A DNA stretch of 64,000 nt from JBHEBG01 sp046557915 (lineage in GTDB: Bacteria; Bacteroidota; Bacteroidia; Flavobacteriales; Flavobacteriaceae), in the NCBI RefSeq assembly GCF_046557915.1, contig NZ_JBHEBG010000001.1, positions 1,178,001-1,242,000 on the forward strand. Direction: 5' to 3'. Shown here piece by piece: positions 35,308-44,928 of this stretch. The notes under the pieces were generated by a model. The model had not been told where the DNA came from. It worked only from the letters and a program-made list of their open reading frames with translations, and did no database searches. The position numbers were made by a program, and so were the translations under genes. Within the stretch, counting starts at the first letter, position 1, and each line of letters opens with the position of its first letter.

Positions 35308-37353
35308 CTAATTGAGTACAATTTCATCCAAAAAAATAAAACTATCCCCACCAGGGGCCTGGTGCCATTCGGGATTTTTAAGAGGACTTTGTACAAGAAT
35401 TTTTATCTTTTTTAGCAATACCGGATCAAAATTGATATCATAGGCATTGCGTTCCACGATTATAGATGGTTCTAACTTCGGTAGTTTTACCGTTTTTAGC
35501 TTTTTGTAACTTGTACCGTCCGTAGACCCCCAAACGGTATAACCCACAGGAGGGAAAATCCAATTGCCCGGTACAGAAAGGCTACCAACGGAAACATTGG
35601 AAACCCGGTAGGCCTTTTTAAGTTCTATAATGGCAGTCATATGCTGTCTTTCATATCCTAACCAATTACCATCCACAAAATTAGTGCTACCACGTTTTAA
35701 GTCCATCAGCGTTAACCCTTCTTTCCCCGTATATTTAGGGTGCGGATTGTTTACAAGCGAAATACTGCTGATTTCTACCTTACTCTTTAAAAAATCCGCC
35801 GAACTGGGAAGACTTGGTTCCCAGTCGTCCTTAACTGCAAAGCTTTTTAGTTTGGTAGTCTCTTTAAGATAAAAAGGTTCTGTATATTCTTTAGGAATGG
35901 TATCATTTTTAGAATTTTCGGTCTTATAAAATATTTTCGCCCCATCAAAATACTGCTCCAAGGTTATTTTAATAGAGTCTTGAAATATTTCGCTATCCGC
36001 AATAATAACAGGGGGAGCTAAGGTGCTTGCTGTAAAAATGCTATCGGCTATCTTACTTTGTATTGTTAACTCCGAATTCTTATTTTGAAACTGGGCCAAT
36101 GCATCATTGGTGATGTTGGTCTGCCATACAAAGACACGTTTTAGGTGGGGAAGTTTCACCAATTTTTCTAACAAAGAATTATCAACCTCCGTATTCAAAA
36201 GGTTGAGAGAGGTTAAAAATTCAAACTTTTCAAATATCACATTACTGGCCGCGGTAATACCGGTATGTTGCAGTTGTAATTTGGTAAGATGTTTAAAGGA
36301 TTTCAACTGCGCTCCTAGTTCATCGCTCAAATTGGTATGGCCAAGGTTCATTTCAACCACATTGTCCCCATATTTCTTTAGTAGATCAAAATCTTCCTTA
36401 GTGAGGTCTTTACGTCTTAAAAAGTTTACGGACAACAAGGGCATTTCTTCAGAGATTAATTTGGCCGAAATACGGTGTTCTTTTAAAGAAGCTATAAAAT
36501 CCTCTGGCACGGCATCTACCTTTTTTGCAATTAATGCCTTAGGGCTAGTGTCTTCTTCCAAGGAACTTAGTATGGCATCCAACTTATCTGTAGTGGGTAA
36601 ATTTTTAACGATACAATCAAAGCAGTTGCCCTGTTGTATCCACCAGTCCATTAATAGAATTTCCTCAGCGGTAAGTTGAACTTTTCCTTTCGGGGGCATA
36701 TGCTCCTTTTCTTCTATAGGAAGTTTAAGACGATGTGTCAACAAAGAAGATTTTTCAACTTCCAGGGTATCGAAAAGTGATCCGGAGTCTCCTCCGGCCA
36801 TTAGTTCACTTTTAGAGGTAAGCAAAAGACCACCTTTAATTTTACTGGAATTATGACAACTTGTACATTTTTTATTAAAAATTGGCTGTATAATTTCAGC
36901 GTATACCCTGGCGTTATCCACGTTCTCAATGATGGGTTCTTCATAGGCTTCCTTAAACAAGAAATCTTCCCCATGGGTAAGACTTCCTCCAAAGTGACCG
37001 GCAAGCGTCAGAAGAGCCAGCACAACACCAAAAAATGGCAAATATGCCCTCTGCATTGTTTTGTTTGAAGACTTCTTAAGGAAAAATAATAGCAAGGTGC
37101 CAATGGTGAAGGCAATGGCAATCCATTTATGTCTAAAAAGTATTTCGGCATCGTAATCTCCCCCGTCCCCAAGCAACCAACCAGATACTGCCGAAAAAAG
37201 GGAACTTATTGCGCCAAGACCCAATGCAAATAAGATAGTGCCATTGTCTTTTGGTTTTGGTTTTTTTCGATAATAGAGTTCCATCAAAAATGCCAAGACT
37301 ATAATGCCAATGGGCAGGTGAACAAATAATGGATGTAAATTACCTAATTGCAT
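35308..37353 (-). CDS. DUF2231 membrane protein fused to PSCyt1 cytochrome, LRR, FN3-associated and discoidin-like modules
   Basis: 681 residues in clear modules. Residues 1-120 hold four membrane helices with HPLFVHLPIGIIVLAF (DUF2231). About 150-250 is a planctomycete-type cytochrome c (CTSCH at 163-167, distal HMPPKGK). About 300-430 has leucine-rich-repeat-like turns (LTKLQLQHTGIT, LTSLNLLNTEVD). About 450-520 is an FN3-associated (chitobiase C-terminal) domain (FYKTENS...EYTEPFYLKETTKLKSFAV). About 540-681 is a discoidin-like beta domain ending PEWHQAPGGD...FLDEIVLN. Last gene of the five-gene operon, 15 nt after the FN3-associated lipoprotein. Likely an inner-membrane-anchored redox and carbohydrate-contact protein in the periplasm (inference). 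Confidence 0.82.
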   Translation of the reverse strand: MQLGNLHPLFVHLPIGIIVLAFLMELYYRKKPKPKDNGTILFALGLGAISSLFSAVSGWLLGDGGDYDAEILFRHKWIAIAFTIGTLLLFFLKKSSNKTMQRAYLPFFGVVLALLTLAGHFGGSLTHGEDFLFKEAYEEPIIENVDNARVYAEIIQPIFNKKCTSCHNSSKIKGGLLLTSKSELMAGGDSGSLFDTLEVEKSSLLTHRLKLPIEEKEHMPPKGKVQLTAEEILLMDWWIQQGNCFDCIVKNLPTTDKLDAILSSLEEDTSPKALIAKKVDAVPEDFIASLKEHRISAKLISEEMPLLSVNFLRRKDLTKEDFDLLKKYGDNVVEMNLGHTNLSDELGAQLKSFKHLTKLQLQHTGITAASNVIFEKFEFLTSLNLLNTEVDNSLLEKLVKLPHLKRVFVWQTNITNDALAQFQNKNSELTIQSKIADSIFTASTLAPPVIIADSEIFQDSIKITLEQYFDGAKIFYKTENSKNDTIPKEYTEPFYLKETTKLKSFAVKDDWEPSLPSSADFLKSKVEISSISLVNNPHPKYTGKEGLTLMDLKRGSTNFVDGNWLGYERQHMTAIIELKKAYRVSNVSVGSLSVPGNWIFPPVGYTVWGSTDGTSYKKLKTVKLPKLEPSIIVERNAYDINFDPVLLKKIKILVQSPLKNPEWHQAPGGDSFIFLDEIVLN

Positions 37354-37368
37354 AGTATACGTTTAATT

Positions 37369-38172
37369 CTATTCGATCATAATTTCATCAACAAATGTCC
37401 AAGGAACTGTTCCTTTTCCGGCATGCCAATCGGGTATTTCCGTTAGGGGCATCACCAACACCCTAAACTCATGATACGCTTTTTTGTTTATTGGCACGGT
37501 TATGAAATCCATTTTTTTGCTGCCTGCTTTGTGGCTGTCCGTTAATTCTAAACTACCTATTTGTTCTCCGGCACTACTAACCGTTATATGAGCAGGATAA
37601 AATATCCACGAATCTTGATCTTGAAGCGTACTTACGATTAAATTTTCCGCCGAAATGGGTTGAGCCAACTTTAACTCAATTAGAATAGTGTCCGTTTGAA
37701 AACCCAACCAATATGCGCCATTCCTAAAACTTGTAGTTCCTTTTAGTTGATCCGTCAATGAGGAAGGACCTTGTGCGGTATAATTTTCATTGGGTTCTGG
37801 CGAAATTGCTACTTTCGCCGATGAGATAATTTGCTTTATTTTTCTAATGCTAACTTTTTGTATTTCACTTGATTTATAATTGGGATAGAAGGCTTTTGCC
37901 ATTAACCGTGTTGTTTTGTTTAAGGTCAGGGGCGCGGTGTACAAAAGTGCCTCTTCGGTAACCATACTTCCGTCTGTGGTATATCTTACCTGGGCAGATC
38001 CTAGGTCAAAATCGATTTTTACCTTTGCCCCATTCTTGAAAAGGAGCGAATCTACCAAAATTTTTGGAGGTGCCAATTGAATAGTATCCGTAGTTAAAAA
38101 AGTGGCTTTTTTGGAGCCACAAGAAACTAACGTAAATACCAAGGTACCCAGTAATACCAGTGTTTTGGTCAT
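37369..38172 (-). CDS. FN3-associated/discoidin-like lipoprotein
   Basis: 267 residues from the ATG at 38172, which overlaps the upstream stop (ATGA). Lipoprotein signal TKTLVLLGTLVFTLVSC. Residues about 35-110 are an FN3-associated domain (VRYTTDGSMVTEEALLYTAP, LTLNKTTRLMAKAFYPNYKS). The rest is a discoidin-like sandwich with GAYWLGFQTDTILIELKLAQ and the ending PDWHAGKG...FVDEIMIE. Both modules recur in the same order at the end of the next gene (35308), so the two are paralogous. It probably displays a carbohydrate-binding surface in the periplasm or outer membrane. Confidence 0.75.
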   Translation of the reverse strand: MTKTLVLLGTLVFTLVSCGSKKATFLTTDTIQLAPPKILVDSLLFKNGAKVKIDFDLGSAQVRYTTDGSMVTEEALLYTAPLTLNKTTRLMAKAFYPNYKSSEIQKVSIRKIKQIISSAKVAISPEPNENYTAQGPSSLTDQLKGTTSFRNGAYWLGFQTDTILIELKLAQPISAENLIVSTLQDQDSWIFYPAHITVSSAGEQIGSLELTDSHKAGSKKMDFITVPINKKAYHEFRVLVMPLTEIPDWHAGKGTVPWTFVDEIMIE

Positions 38173-39206
38173 ACTCGATACAATTTTATTGGGTAGGTAC
38201 CCCATGAATTCCATTGTGCTATATACAGATTTTCATCGTCATCCACGCAAACATCGTGTGGGTGCCGAAAAACTTTTAGCGTTTGGTACATTGGGTTTAA
38301 ACTGTTGTTCTCATATACTGGGGCACTGCCTCCGGGGGCAGATATCAACTTATTATTTTCATCTAGGATAGAGACAAAGCCGGTACCTTCCGAGCCATCA
38401 CCAGACCATATGGTAGCGAGATATACATGTTTGTTGTGTATTACGGGCCTGCATATATAAGCTCCCGGCAAATCGATTGAGTTTAGGTACTCGCCATCTA
38501 GCGTAAATCGTTTTAATTTATTTTGCTGACGGGCGGTTATCAGCAGGGTAGGATTTTTTGGATTACGATCATCAATACAAATACCATGGGCATTGTTAAA
38601 AAGATGTTCTTCGTTGCCTTTACCCCCAAAAATGCCTTTGATGTTACCTTTGGCATCGTAATGGGTAATGTATTGCGAACCGTAACCATCTGCCACATAG
38701 ACATCCCCATTTGCGGCAATGGTAGTCTCTGTAGGAACATATTGCTCTTTTTTATCATATTTCCCGGTTTCCTGAGGAAACGGAAATACTTGGATGACTT
38801 TACCTTCTAGCGTAGTTTTTATTACTTCGTGCCGTTCATTATCACAGATATATAAAAACTCCGTGCCGTTTTCGTTGTGCAAGGTAAGTCCATGTGCACC
38901 GGGATATTCAGTGCCCCAACTTTGGAGCAATTTTCCAGATTTATCGTAGATTAATACATTGTTTTTGGTATGGTTGGTCAATAAGAGAATTCTGCCTTTG
39001 GCATCTTGCACCATCTCATGACAGTCTTTCACCGGAAAGCGCTTGCTATTAAGAAGTCCCCAGTTTACGTCAATTTTATAACGATGACTTCCATGACCAA
39101 TGATAGCGTCTTCACTATGGGACAACGAACCTGGAAAAGCATTTAGAGAAGCCATTCCTAGGGTTGCCAAACTTGTTTGTTTTATAAATTTTCTTCTGGG
39201 CATCAT
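38169..39206 (-). CDS. Tat-exported NHL/6-bladed beta-propeller protein
   Basis: 345 residues. MMPRRKFIKQTSLATLGMAS is a twin-arginine signal. The body has NHL-type repeats, each with a DxxGxxY/I pattern: GKILLLTNHT-like, YDKSGKLLQSWG, AANGDVYVADGYGSQYI, YDAKGNIKGIFGGKG, HGICIDDRNPKNPTLLITAR and HDVCVDDDENLYIAQWNSWG. This type resembles peptidyl-alpha-hydroxyglycine lyase-like propellers, but no metal site is assigned. Overlaps the DUF1501 gene by 4 nt upstream and the lipoprotein gene by 4 nt downstream, so translation is coupled. Confidence 0.85.
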   Translation of the reverse strand: MMPRRKFIKQTSLATLGMASLNAFPGSLSHSEDAIIGHGSHRYKIDVNWGLLNSKRFPVKDCHEMVQDAKGRILLLTNHTKNNVLIYDKSGKLLQSWGTEYPGAHGLTLHNENGTEFLYICDNERHEVIKTTLEGKVIQVFPFPQETGKYDKKEQYVPTETTIAANGDVYVADGYGSQYITHYDAKGNIKGIFGGKGNEEHLFNNAHGICIDDRNPKNPTLLITARQQNKLKRFTLDGEYLNSIDLPGAYICRPVIHNKHVYLATIWSGDGSEGTGFVSILDENNKLISAPGGSAPVYENNSLNPMYQTLKVFRHPHDVCVDDDENLYIAQWNSWGTYPIKLYRV

Positions 39207-40696
39207 GCTAAGATATCTTTAATCAAGTGTCCTTCCACATCGGTAAGTCTAAATCTCCTTCCTTGATATTTATAGGTAAGTCTTTCGTGGTCAATCCCCA
39301 AAAGATGTAATAGCGTGGCCTGAAAATCATGTACATGAACAGGGTTCTTCACGATATTATACCCAAACTCGTCGGTTTCACCATAAACAAACCCGGGTTT
39401 AATGCCGCCGCCTGCCATCCACATGGTGAAGCACCTTGGATGGTGGTCCCTACCGTAGTTGGTGTCCGTTAGCAAACCTTGCGAATAATTGGTTCTGCCA
39501 AATTCACCTCCCCAAACCACCAAGGTATCTTCCAACATGCCGCGTTGTTTTAGATCCGCTACTAGCGCTGCGGAAGCTTGGTCCACATCTTTTGCCTGTT
39601 TTTCAATGGCGGCTGGCAAATTATCGTGTTGGTCCCAGCCCATGTGGTACAATTGTATAAACCTAACATCTTGTTCTGCCAATCTTCTGGCCAGCAGGCA
39701 ATTGGCTGCATAGGTGCCGGGTATTTTTGCATCGGCACCGTACATTTTATAAATATAATCGGGTTCTTTTTCCGTATTTATTACTTCCGGTACGGAAGTC
39801 TGCATTCTATAGGCCATCTCATATTGAGCAATCCTACTTTGTATTTCTGGGTCGCCAAATTCTTGATATTGTTTTTCATTTAGTTCTGCAAGGTTGTCCA
39901 AAATATGTCGCTTCGTTTGCTTGGAAATCCCTTGAGGGTCGTTTAAATAGAGCACAGGATCTTTTGCAGCCCTAAATTGTACCCCTTGGTGCAAGGAATG
40001 TAGAAAGCCATTGCCCCATAATCTGGTATAAAGCGGTTGCCCGTTTGGTCTTCCACTACCTCTGGATAATAAGACGGTAAAAGCGGGTAGGTTTTCATTC
40101 TCGCTTCCAAGACCATAACTTAACCAAGAGCCGATACTTGGTCTGCCAGGTTGTTGTGAGCCTGTTTGAAAAAAGGTAACCGCCGGGTCGTGGTTTATAG
40201 CCTCGGTGTACATGGATTTGACGATACAAAGCTCATCGACCATTTTTGCCGTGTAGGGCAATAGATCACTTATCCAAGTGCCATTTTTGCCGTGTTGTTT
40301 AAACCCAAAATTTGATCCTACAAGCGGGAAACTGTCTTGTCCGGAGGTCATTCCTGTTAGGCGCTGACCATTTCGGATCGATTCTGGTAAATCTTCTCCG
40401 CGCCGCTGGTTTAACATGGGTTTATAGTCAAAAAGCTCTAATTGCGACGGTCCGCCACTTTGGAATAGGTAAATAACTCGCTTTATTTTTGCCGCATGGT
40501 GAGGGGAGCTTAATACCCCCTTTATTCCTAAGGGATTATCTGTTTTGGTAATTAAGCCACCTCCTTCTTTTTTATAAAAATTGCAACCTAACAGAGATCC
40601 CAAGGCCAAACCTCCGACACCTAGGGCCGATTTTCCCAAAAAAGCCCTTCTGTTTAGATTTAAGGCACTGTCCGCGATGATTTTCTTTTCGCTCAT
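39203..40696 (-). CDS. DUF1501 domain protein, Tat-exported
   Basis: 497 residues. The Tat signal is LNRRAFLGKSALGVGGLALG, followed by a possible lipobox (GSLLGC). The body has the alkaline-phosphatase/sulfatase-like DUF1501 pattern: VIYLFQSGGPSQLELFDYKP, AINHDPAVTFFQTG, QLYHMGWDQHDNLP, VVWGGEFGRTNYSQG, GRDHHPRCFTMWMAGGG and VHDFQATLLHLLGIDHERL. The several His/Asp suggest metal binding, but activity is unknown. DUF1501 genes nearly always sit next to a DUF1549/DUF1553 gene, as here (1 nt apart). The export route matches the neighbouring propeller protein. Confidence 0.92.
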   Translation of the reverse strand: MSEKKIIADSALNLNRRAFLGKSALGVGGLALGSLLGCNFYKKEGGGLITKTDNPLGIKGVLSSPHHAAKIKRVIYLFQSGGPSQLELFDYKPMLNQRRGEDLPESIRNGQRLTGMTSGQDSFPLVGSNFGFKQHGKNGTWISDLLPYTAKMVDELCIVKSMYTEAINHDPAVTFFQTGSQQPGRPSIGSWLSYGLGSENENLPAFTVLLSRGSGRPNGQPLYTRLWGNGFLHSLHQGVQFRAAKDPVLYLNDPQGISKQTKRHILDNLAELNEKQYQEFGDPEIQSRIAQYEMAYRMQTSVPEVINTEKEPDYIYKMYGADAKIPGTYAANCLLARRLAEQDVRFIQLYHMGWDQHDNLPAAIEKQAKDVDQASAALVADLKQRGMLEDTLVVWGGEFGRTNYSQGLLTDTNYGRDHHPRCFTMWMAGGGIKPGFVYGETDEFGYNIVKNPVHVHDFQATLLHLLGIDHERLTYKYQGRRFRLTDVEGHLIKDILA

Positions 40697-40697
40697 A

Positions 40698-43052
40698 TTA
40701 TCCTCTTGAAATGGTTTCGTCTAAATTAAGTATGGTATGTGCTGTTAGGCACAATGCCGTTAGCTGATTGGAAGGAAGGGCTGCGTTATCCGCAAATTCT
40801 CCGATAGCAAGGTATTCATCCGGCAAAATTTCTCCGGTCTGTATCTTATCTAGTGTTGTGTTATAAAAAGTATTTAAAATTCCCAATTCCTCTTGCGAGG
40901 GTTTTCTAGAAGTGGCATTTTGAAAAATATAAGCTATCTGGTCATCGGTGTTTTGCTGTGTCATTTTTACCGCTTTGTTGGCCAAGGCACGGGCCGCTTC
41001 TATAATTTGGGGGTCGTTCAACAGCACCAGAGCCTGTAACGGGGTGTTGGTCTCTTGTCTTTTAACGGAACAAAGGTCCCTGGAAGACGCATCAAAGGTC
41101 ATCATACTTGGCGGTGGTACCGTACGTTTCCAAAAAGTGTATAGGCTCTTTCGATAAAGATCTTTTCCTGAGCTTTGAACGTACGTAGACGTGCTTCCGC
41201 CACCTCCTCCTGTGGTTTCTTCCCAAATACCATCTGGTTGATAGGGTTTTACACTGGGCCCGCCAACTTCTTTGTGCAACAACCCGCTTATTTTTAAGGC
41301 CTGATCTCTTATAACCTCTGCCCCAAGCCTTAATCTAGAAGCTCTGGCGAGGTACGTGTTTTCGGGGTCTTTTTCCAAAAGTTCTTCGGAAACTTCGGTA
41401 CTTTGCTGATAAGTGGCAGACATGACCATAAATTTGGTGATTTCCTTTAGGTCCCATCCCTCTTGTCTAAATTTAACCGCTAAATAATCCAATAGTTCCG
41501 GATGGGAGGGTAATGCTCCTTGATTACCGAAATCATATGAGCTTTCTACCAGTCCTTTGCCGAACATTTTTTGCCAGATACGATTAACGGCAACTCGGGC
41601 AGTAAGCGGATTGTCCTTGTTGAATAACCACTTTGCCAGCCCCAATCTGTTTTTTGGCAGATCTTCCGGAAATGGCAGTATGGCTTCGGGTGTGTTTGGA
41701 AATACCCTTTCCGTGGGCTGGTCGTATACACCCCTATTTAAAACAAAGGTCTCCCTAGGTTTGTCCATATCTTGCATCACCATCACCTCTACCTTAGGCG
41801 TGGGACTATTGGTCATATTTACAAAATTCAGAATATCTTCAGTATCCTTGGCGGTTAAGGTCATGTAGGGCTTGGGAATTACTTGCGCGTTGGGCATAAG
41901 TCCGTCTTCATCCACGTTATTGAAAAAACCGAACAACTCAAAATGGTTTTTTTGACTTAAGGGATCGTATTTATGATCATGGCAACGGGCACACTCCATT
42001 GTCATACCCAGAAAGGCCGTGCTAAAAGTATTGGTTCTGTCCTCTACATATTCAATTCTATATTCCTCAGGGATAACACCTCCCTCGGCAGTAATTTTAT
42101 GGTTTCTGTTGAATCCGGTGGCCAAAATAGATTCCTTAGTAGTATTGGGCAGCATATCGCCGGCCAATTGGTAGGTAACAAAATCGTCATAGGGCATATT
42201 CTTGTTAAATGCATGGATTACCCAGTCTCGCCAGGGCCACATTATCCGTTCAAAATCGTCCTGGTAACCATGGGTATCTGCATACCTGGCAACATCCATC
42301 CAATCTGCCGCCATATGTTCCGCGTAATCCATGGTGTTCAACAAGGAATCTACAATTTTTTCGTAAGCATTTGGCGCATCGTCTTTCAAAAAAGCATTTA
42401 TTTGCTCTACGCTTGGAGGCAAACCGGTAATGCTAAAGAACACTCGTCTAATAAGCTGTTCCTTAGTCGCCTTTTTGGAAGGTGCGAATCCTTTGGAGGC
42501 CAATTTTTCCAGAATAAATTTATCGATTTCATTTTGACCCCAACCGTCATTTTCCATTTTGGGTACCTTGGGGCTTACAGGTGCAATAAATGCCCAGTGT
42601 TTTTTGTATTCGGCACCTTGGGCGATCCATTTTTTCAACAGTTCTTTCTCATAGTCAGATAAGCTTAGATTAGATTCTGGGGGAGGCATCATTACGTTCG
42701 GATCTTCAGAAAATATCCGTTTTACCAACTCACTTTTTTCTAAATCACCAGGGACAATGGCATAACGGTCTTTTTCTTCGCCGAGTGCCATATAGGCATC
42801 TTCAGCAGTGTTCAACGAAAGTCCGCCTTCTACGGCATTTTTATCTGGGCCATGGCAGGCAAAACACCTGTCGGAAATAATTGGTTTGATATGAAAGGAA
42901 AAGTCAACGCTATCCGGGATTTTGACGCTCGATTGCGCTCTAGACATGTCGGAATACTTTTGCACATTATTTTGACAGCTTAAGGCTATACAACTTATAA
43001 GAACAAGCCCAAGCTTTATAACTTTATTTTTAACTACGAAAAAGGCAGGCAT
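40698..43052 (-). CDS. PSCyt1-DUF1549-DUF1553 planctomycete-type cytochrome lipoprotein
   Basis: 784 residues. The signal ends at lipobox Cys26 (ISCIALSC). A cytochrome-like PSCyt1 domain carries CFACHGPDK (heme Cys63, Cys66, His67) and distal MMPPPES. DUF1549 (about 170-390) has MDVARYADTHGYQDD and MTMECARCHDHKYDPLSQ, a second CxxCH. DUF1553 (about 490-770) has NRIWQKMFGKGLVESSYDFG and LNDPQIIEAARALA. The triad is abundant in Planctomycetota and found in some marine Bacteroidota. A role in oxidative or redox-assisted glycan attack is suspected but unproven. First gene of the operon 43052-35308, divergent from a sulfatase. Confidence 0.92.
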   Translation of the reverse strand: MPAFFVVKNKVIKLGLVLISCIALSCQNNVQKYSDMSRAQSSVKIPDSVDFSFHIKPIISDRCFACHGPDKNAVEGGLSLNTAEDAYMALGEEKDRYAIVPGDLEKSELVKRIFSEDPNVMMPPPESNLSLSDYEKELLKKWIAQGAEYKKHWAFIAPVSPKVPKMENDGWGQNEIDKFILEKLASKGFAPSKKATKEQLIRRVFFSITGLPPSVEQINAFLKDDAPNAYEKIVDSLLNTMDYAEHMAADWMDVARYADTHGYQDDFERIMWPWRDWVIHAFNKNMPYDDFVTYQLAGDMLPNTTKESILATGFNRNHKITAEGGVIPEEYRIEYVEDRTNTFSTAFLGMTMECARCHDHKYDPLSQKNHFELFGFFNNVDEDGLMPNAQVIPKPYMTLTAKDTEDILNFVNMTNSPTPKVEVMVMQDMDKPRETFVLNRGVYDQPTERVFPNTPEAILPFPEDLPKNRLGLAKWLFNKDNPLTARVAVNRIWQKMFGKGLVESSYDFGNQGALPSHPELLDYLAVKFRQEGWDLKEITKFMVMSATYQQSTEVSEELLEKDPENTYLARASRLRLGAEVIRDQALKISGLLHKEVGGPSVKPYQPDGIWEETTGGGGGSTSTYVQSSGKDLYRKSLYTFWKRTVPPPSMMTFDASSRDLCSVKRQETNTPLQALVLLNDPQIIEAARALANKAVKMTQQNTDDQIAYIFQNATSRKPSQEELGILNTFYNTTLDKIQTGEILPDEYLAIGEFADNAALPSNQLTALCLTAHTILNLDETISRG

Positions 43053-43118
43053 AAGTCTCTTTTTAAGTCCTGATTATACCTTTTAAACTAATGAGATAAA
43101 CTGGAATAAAAAAAGAAA

Positions 43119-43224
43119 TTTCGACCAATGACATGGGCGAAAAGACCAATGAAAAATTACAGATAGGTATTACACCTTATGTCCGACAACGAAATGACAG
43201 TTCTATACATTCCATGGGGCGAAA
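43119..43224. promoter_or_regulatory. Candidate operator sites in the cytochrome-operon/sulfatase divergent region
   Basis: TTTCGACC (43119-43126) and GGGCGAAA (43135-43142) form an inverted repeat with 7 of 8 pairs and an 8-nt spacer. A second GGGCGAAA lies at 43217-43224, again after CATG. The same two words recur at 63341 and 63384 upstream of SusC. The 300-nt intergenic region holds no gene and no consensus promoter I can defend. Confidence 0.35.
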
Positions 43225-43351
43225 CTTAATTGCATTCTTGTCTATCTGCAACTAAGGGCTATTGGCCATGAGGCTAAAATTGCTTTGTGGTTATTCAATT
43301 TATGGTTAAAATCTGTACCTTTTAGGTCTATATAGTGAAACGAACCAGATA

Positions 43352-44914
43352 ATGAAAAATAGACACTTCGCAATAGTTGTTGTAATGGCAACGTTAATGC
43401 TATCTTACAAACCCTCCAAAGATGAACCGGTGCAACAGACAAGGCCCAATATCATCTTTATTATGTCCGATGATCATGCCCAACGTGCCATTAGTGCATA
43501 TGATGGCAAGCTTATACAAACACCCAATATTGATCGTATTGCCAAGGAGGGGATGCTTTTTCGTAACAGTTTTGTGACCAATTCAATCTGCGCCCCAAGC
43601 AGGGCTACCATGCTTACGGGGAAATTTAGTCATATCAATGGAAAGAAAGATAATATTGATGTATTTGATGGTAGCCAGATGACCTTTCCCAAATTACTTC
43701 AGAAAGCGGGGTACGAAACTGCGGTTATCGGTAAATGGCATCTAAAAAGTGCACCACAAGGGTTCAATTATCACGATATACTAATAGGGCAGGGCGAATA
43801 CTATCAACCGAGATTTGTTTCCGGAAAGGATACCAGTATCGTGGAAGGTTATGTAACCGATATTATTACGGATAAGGCCATACAGTTTGTGGCCAATAGG
43901 GATACGGAAAAACCATTTTGTATGCTTTACCATCATAAGGCTCCCCACCGCAACTGGATGCCCAATACCAAGGATTTGGAATACTTTAACGATGGCGATT
44001 TACCTATTCCTGATACTTTTTTCGACTCTTACGAAAATAGGCCTGCGGCCGAGGCAGCAGATATGCGGGTGGCTAACATGTATCTTTCCATGGATATGAA
44101 ACTACATAAACAGATCTATGGCACGGAAACCGGCACAGGGGGAAACAAAAAATACAATGTGGAAGGCGCATGGGAGGCATCTTATAACAGCCTTACCCCC
44201 AAGCAAAAAAAGGCTTGGGATGCTCATTATGATACTATAAATACCAACTATAAAAATGCCCAGTTAACCGGCGACAAACTTACGAAGTGGAAGCTGCAGC
44301 GGTACCTTAAAGATTATCTAAGATGTATTAAATCTGTAGATGATAATGTAGGTAGATTGCTGAAATACTTGGATGACAATAATTTAACGGAAAATACGAT
44401 AATCGTCTATACCTCGGATCAAGGTTTCTATTTAGGGGAACATGGGTGGTACGACAAACGGTTTATGTATGAAGAATCGTTACGGACGCCTTTAATGATA
44501 CGCTACCCCAAGGAAATCTCTGCTAATTCCGTTACCGAAAAACTTGTCCAAAATGTAGATTATGCCCCCACTTTTTTAGATTTTGCCGGGGTAGAAATCC
44601 CTAAGGATATGCAGGGAACTTCCTTACGGGGACTGCTAACCGGTAAGGAAACCGGACACTGGCGAAACAGTATTTATTATCACTATTATGAGTATCCTAT
44701 AGGTTGGCATTTTGTAAAAAAACATTATGGAGTGCGTACCGATCGCTATAAGCTGATACACTTTTATGACGATATTGATACCTGGGAGCTATACGATTTA
44801 AAAAGTGATCCCAAGGAACTTAATAATCTTTATGGCGTATCTAAATATAACGCCATACAAGAGGATTTGCACCGGCAACTAACGGATCTTAGGGATAAGT
44901 ACGGAGACATTTAA
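43352..44914 (+). CDS. Exported sulfatase (family S1, formylglycine type)
   Basis: 520 residues. A signal peptide covers the first 18 or so residues. IIFIMSDDHAQRAISAYDG holds the metal-binding Asp pair. The sulfatase signature is CAPSR (Cys80 to formylglycine) followed by ATMLTGKFSHINGKKDN, with GKWHLKSAP, HHKAPHRNW and VYTSDQGFYLGEHGWYDKRF further on. The last resembles the S1_11 group that includes N-acetylglucosamine-6-O-sulfatases of gut Bacteroides; this is resemblance only. It removes sulfate from a glycan in the periplasm. Single plus-strand gene between two minus-strand operons, so it may be regulated with either. Confidence 0.93.
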   Translation: MKNRHFAIVVVMATLMLSYKPSKDEPVQQTRPNIIFIMSDDHAQRAISAYDGKLIQTPNIDRIAKEGMLFRNSFVTNSICAPSRATMLTGKFSHINGKKDNIDVFDGSQMTFPKLLQKAGYETAVIGKWHLKSAPQGFNYHDILIGQGEYYQPRFVSGKDTSIVEGYVTDIITDKAIQFVANRDTEKPFCMLYHHKAPHRNWMPNTKDLEYFNDGDLPIPDTFFDSYENRPAAEAADMRVANMYLSMDMKLHKQIYGTETGTGGNKKYNVEGAWEASYNSLTPKQKKAWDAHYDTINTNYKNAQLTGDKLTKWKLQRYLKDYLRCIKSVDDNVGRLLKYLDDNNLTENTIIVYTSDQGFYLGEHGWYDKRFMYEESLRTPLMIRYPKEISANSVTEKLVQNVDYAPTFLDFAGVEIPKDMQGTSLRGLLTGKETGHWRNSIYYHYYEYPIGWHFVKKHYGVRTDRYKLIHFYDDIDTWELYDLKSDPKELNNLYGVSKYNAIQEDLHRQLTDLRDKYGDI

Positions 44915-44928
44915 CAAAAAAGCGCCGC

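Noticed and set aside
36107..36679. 190-residue plus-strand frame
   Set aside because: Lies wholly antisense to the DUF2231-cytochrome-LRR gene, whose domains are clear; Ser/Phe/Lys-rich composition with no family motif.
41973..42662. 229-residue plus-strand frame
   Set aside because: Antisense to the DUF1549/DUF1553 gene, which has obvious conserved motifs over the same stretch.
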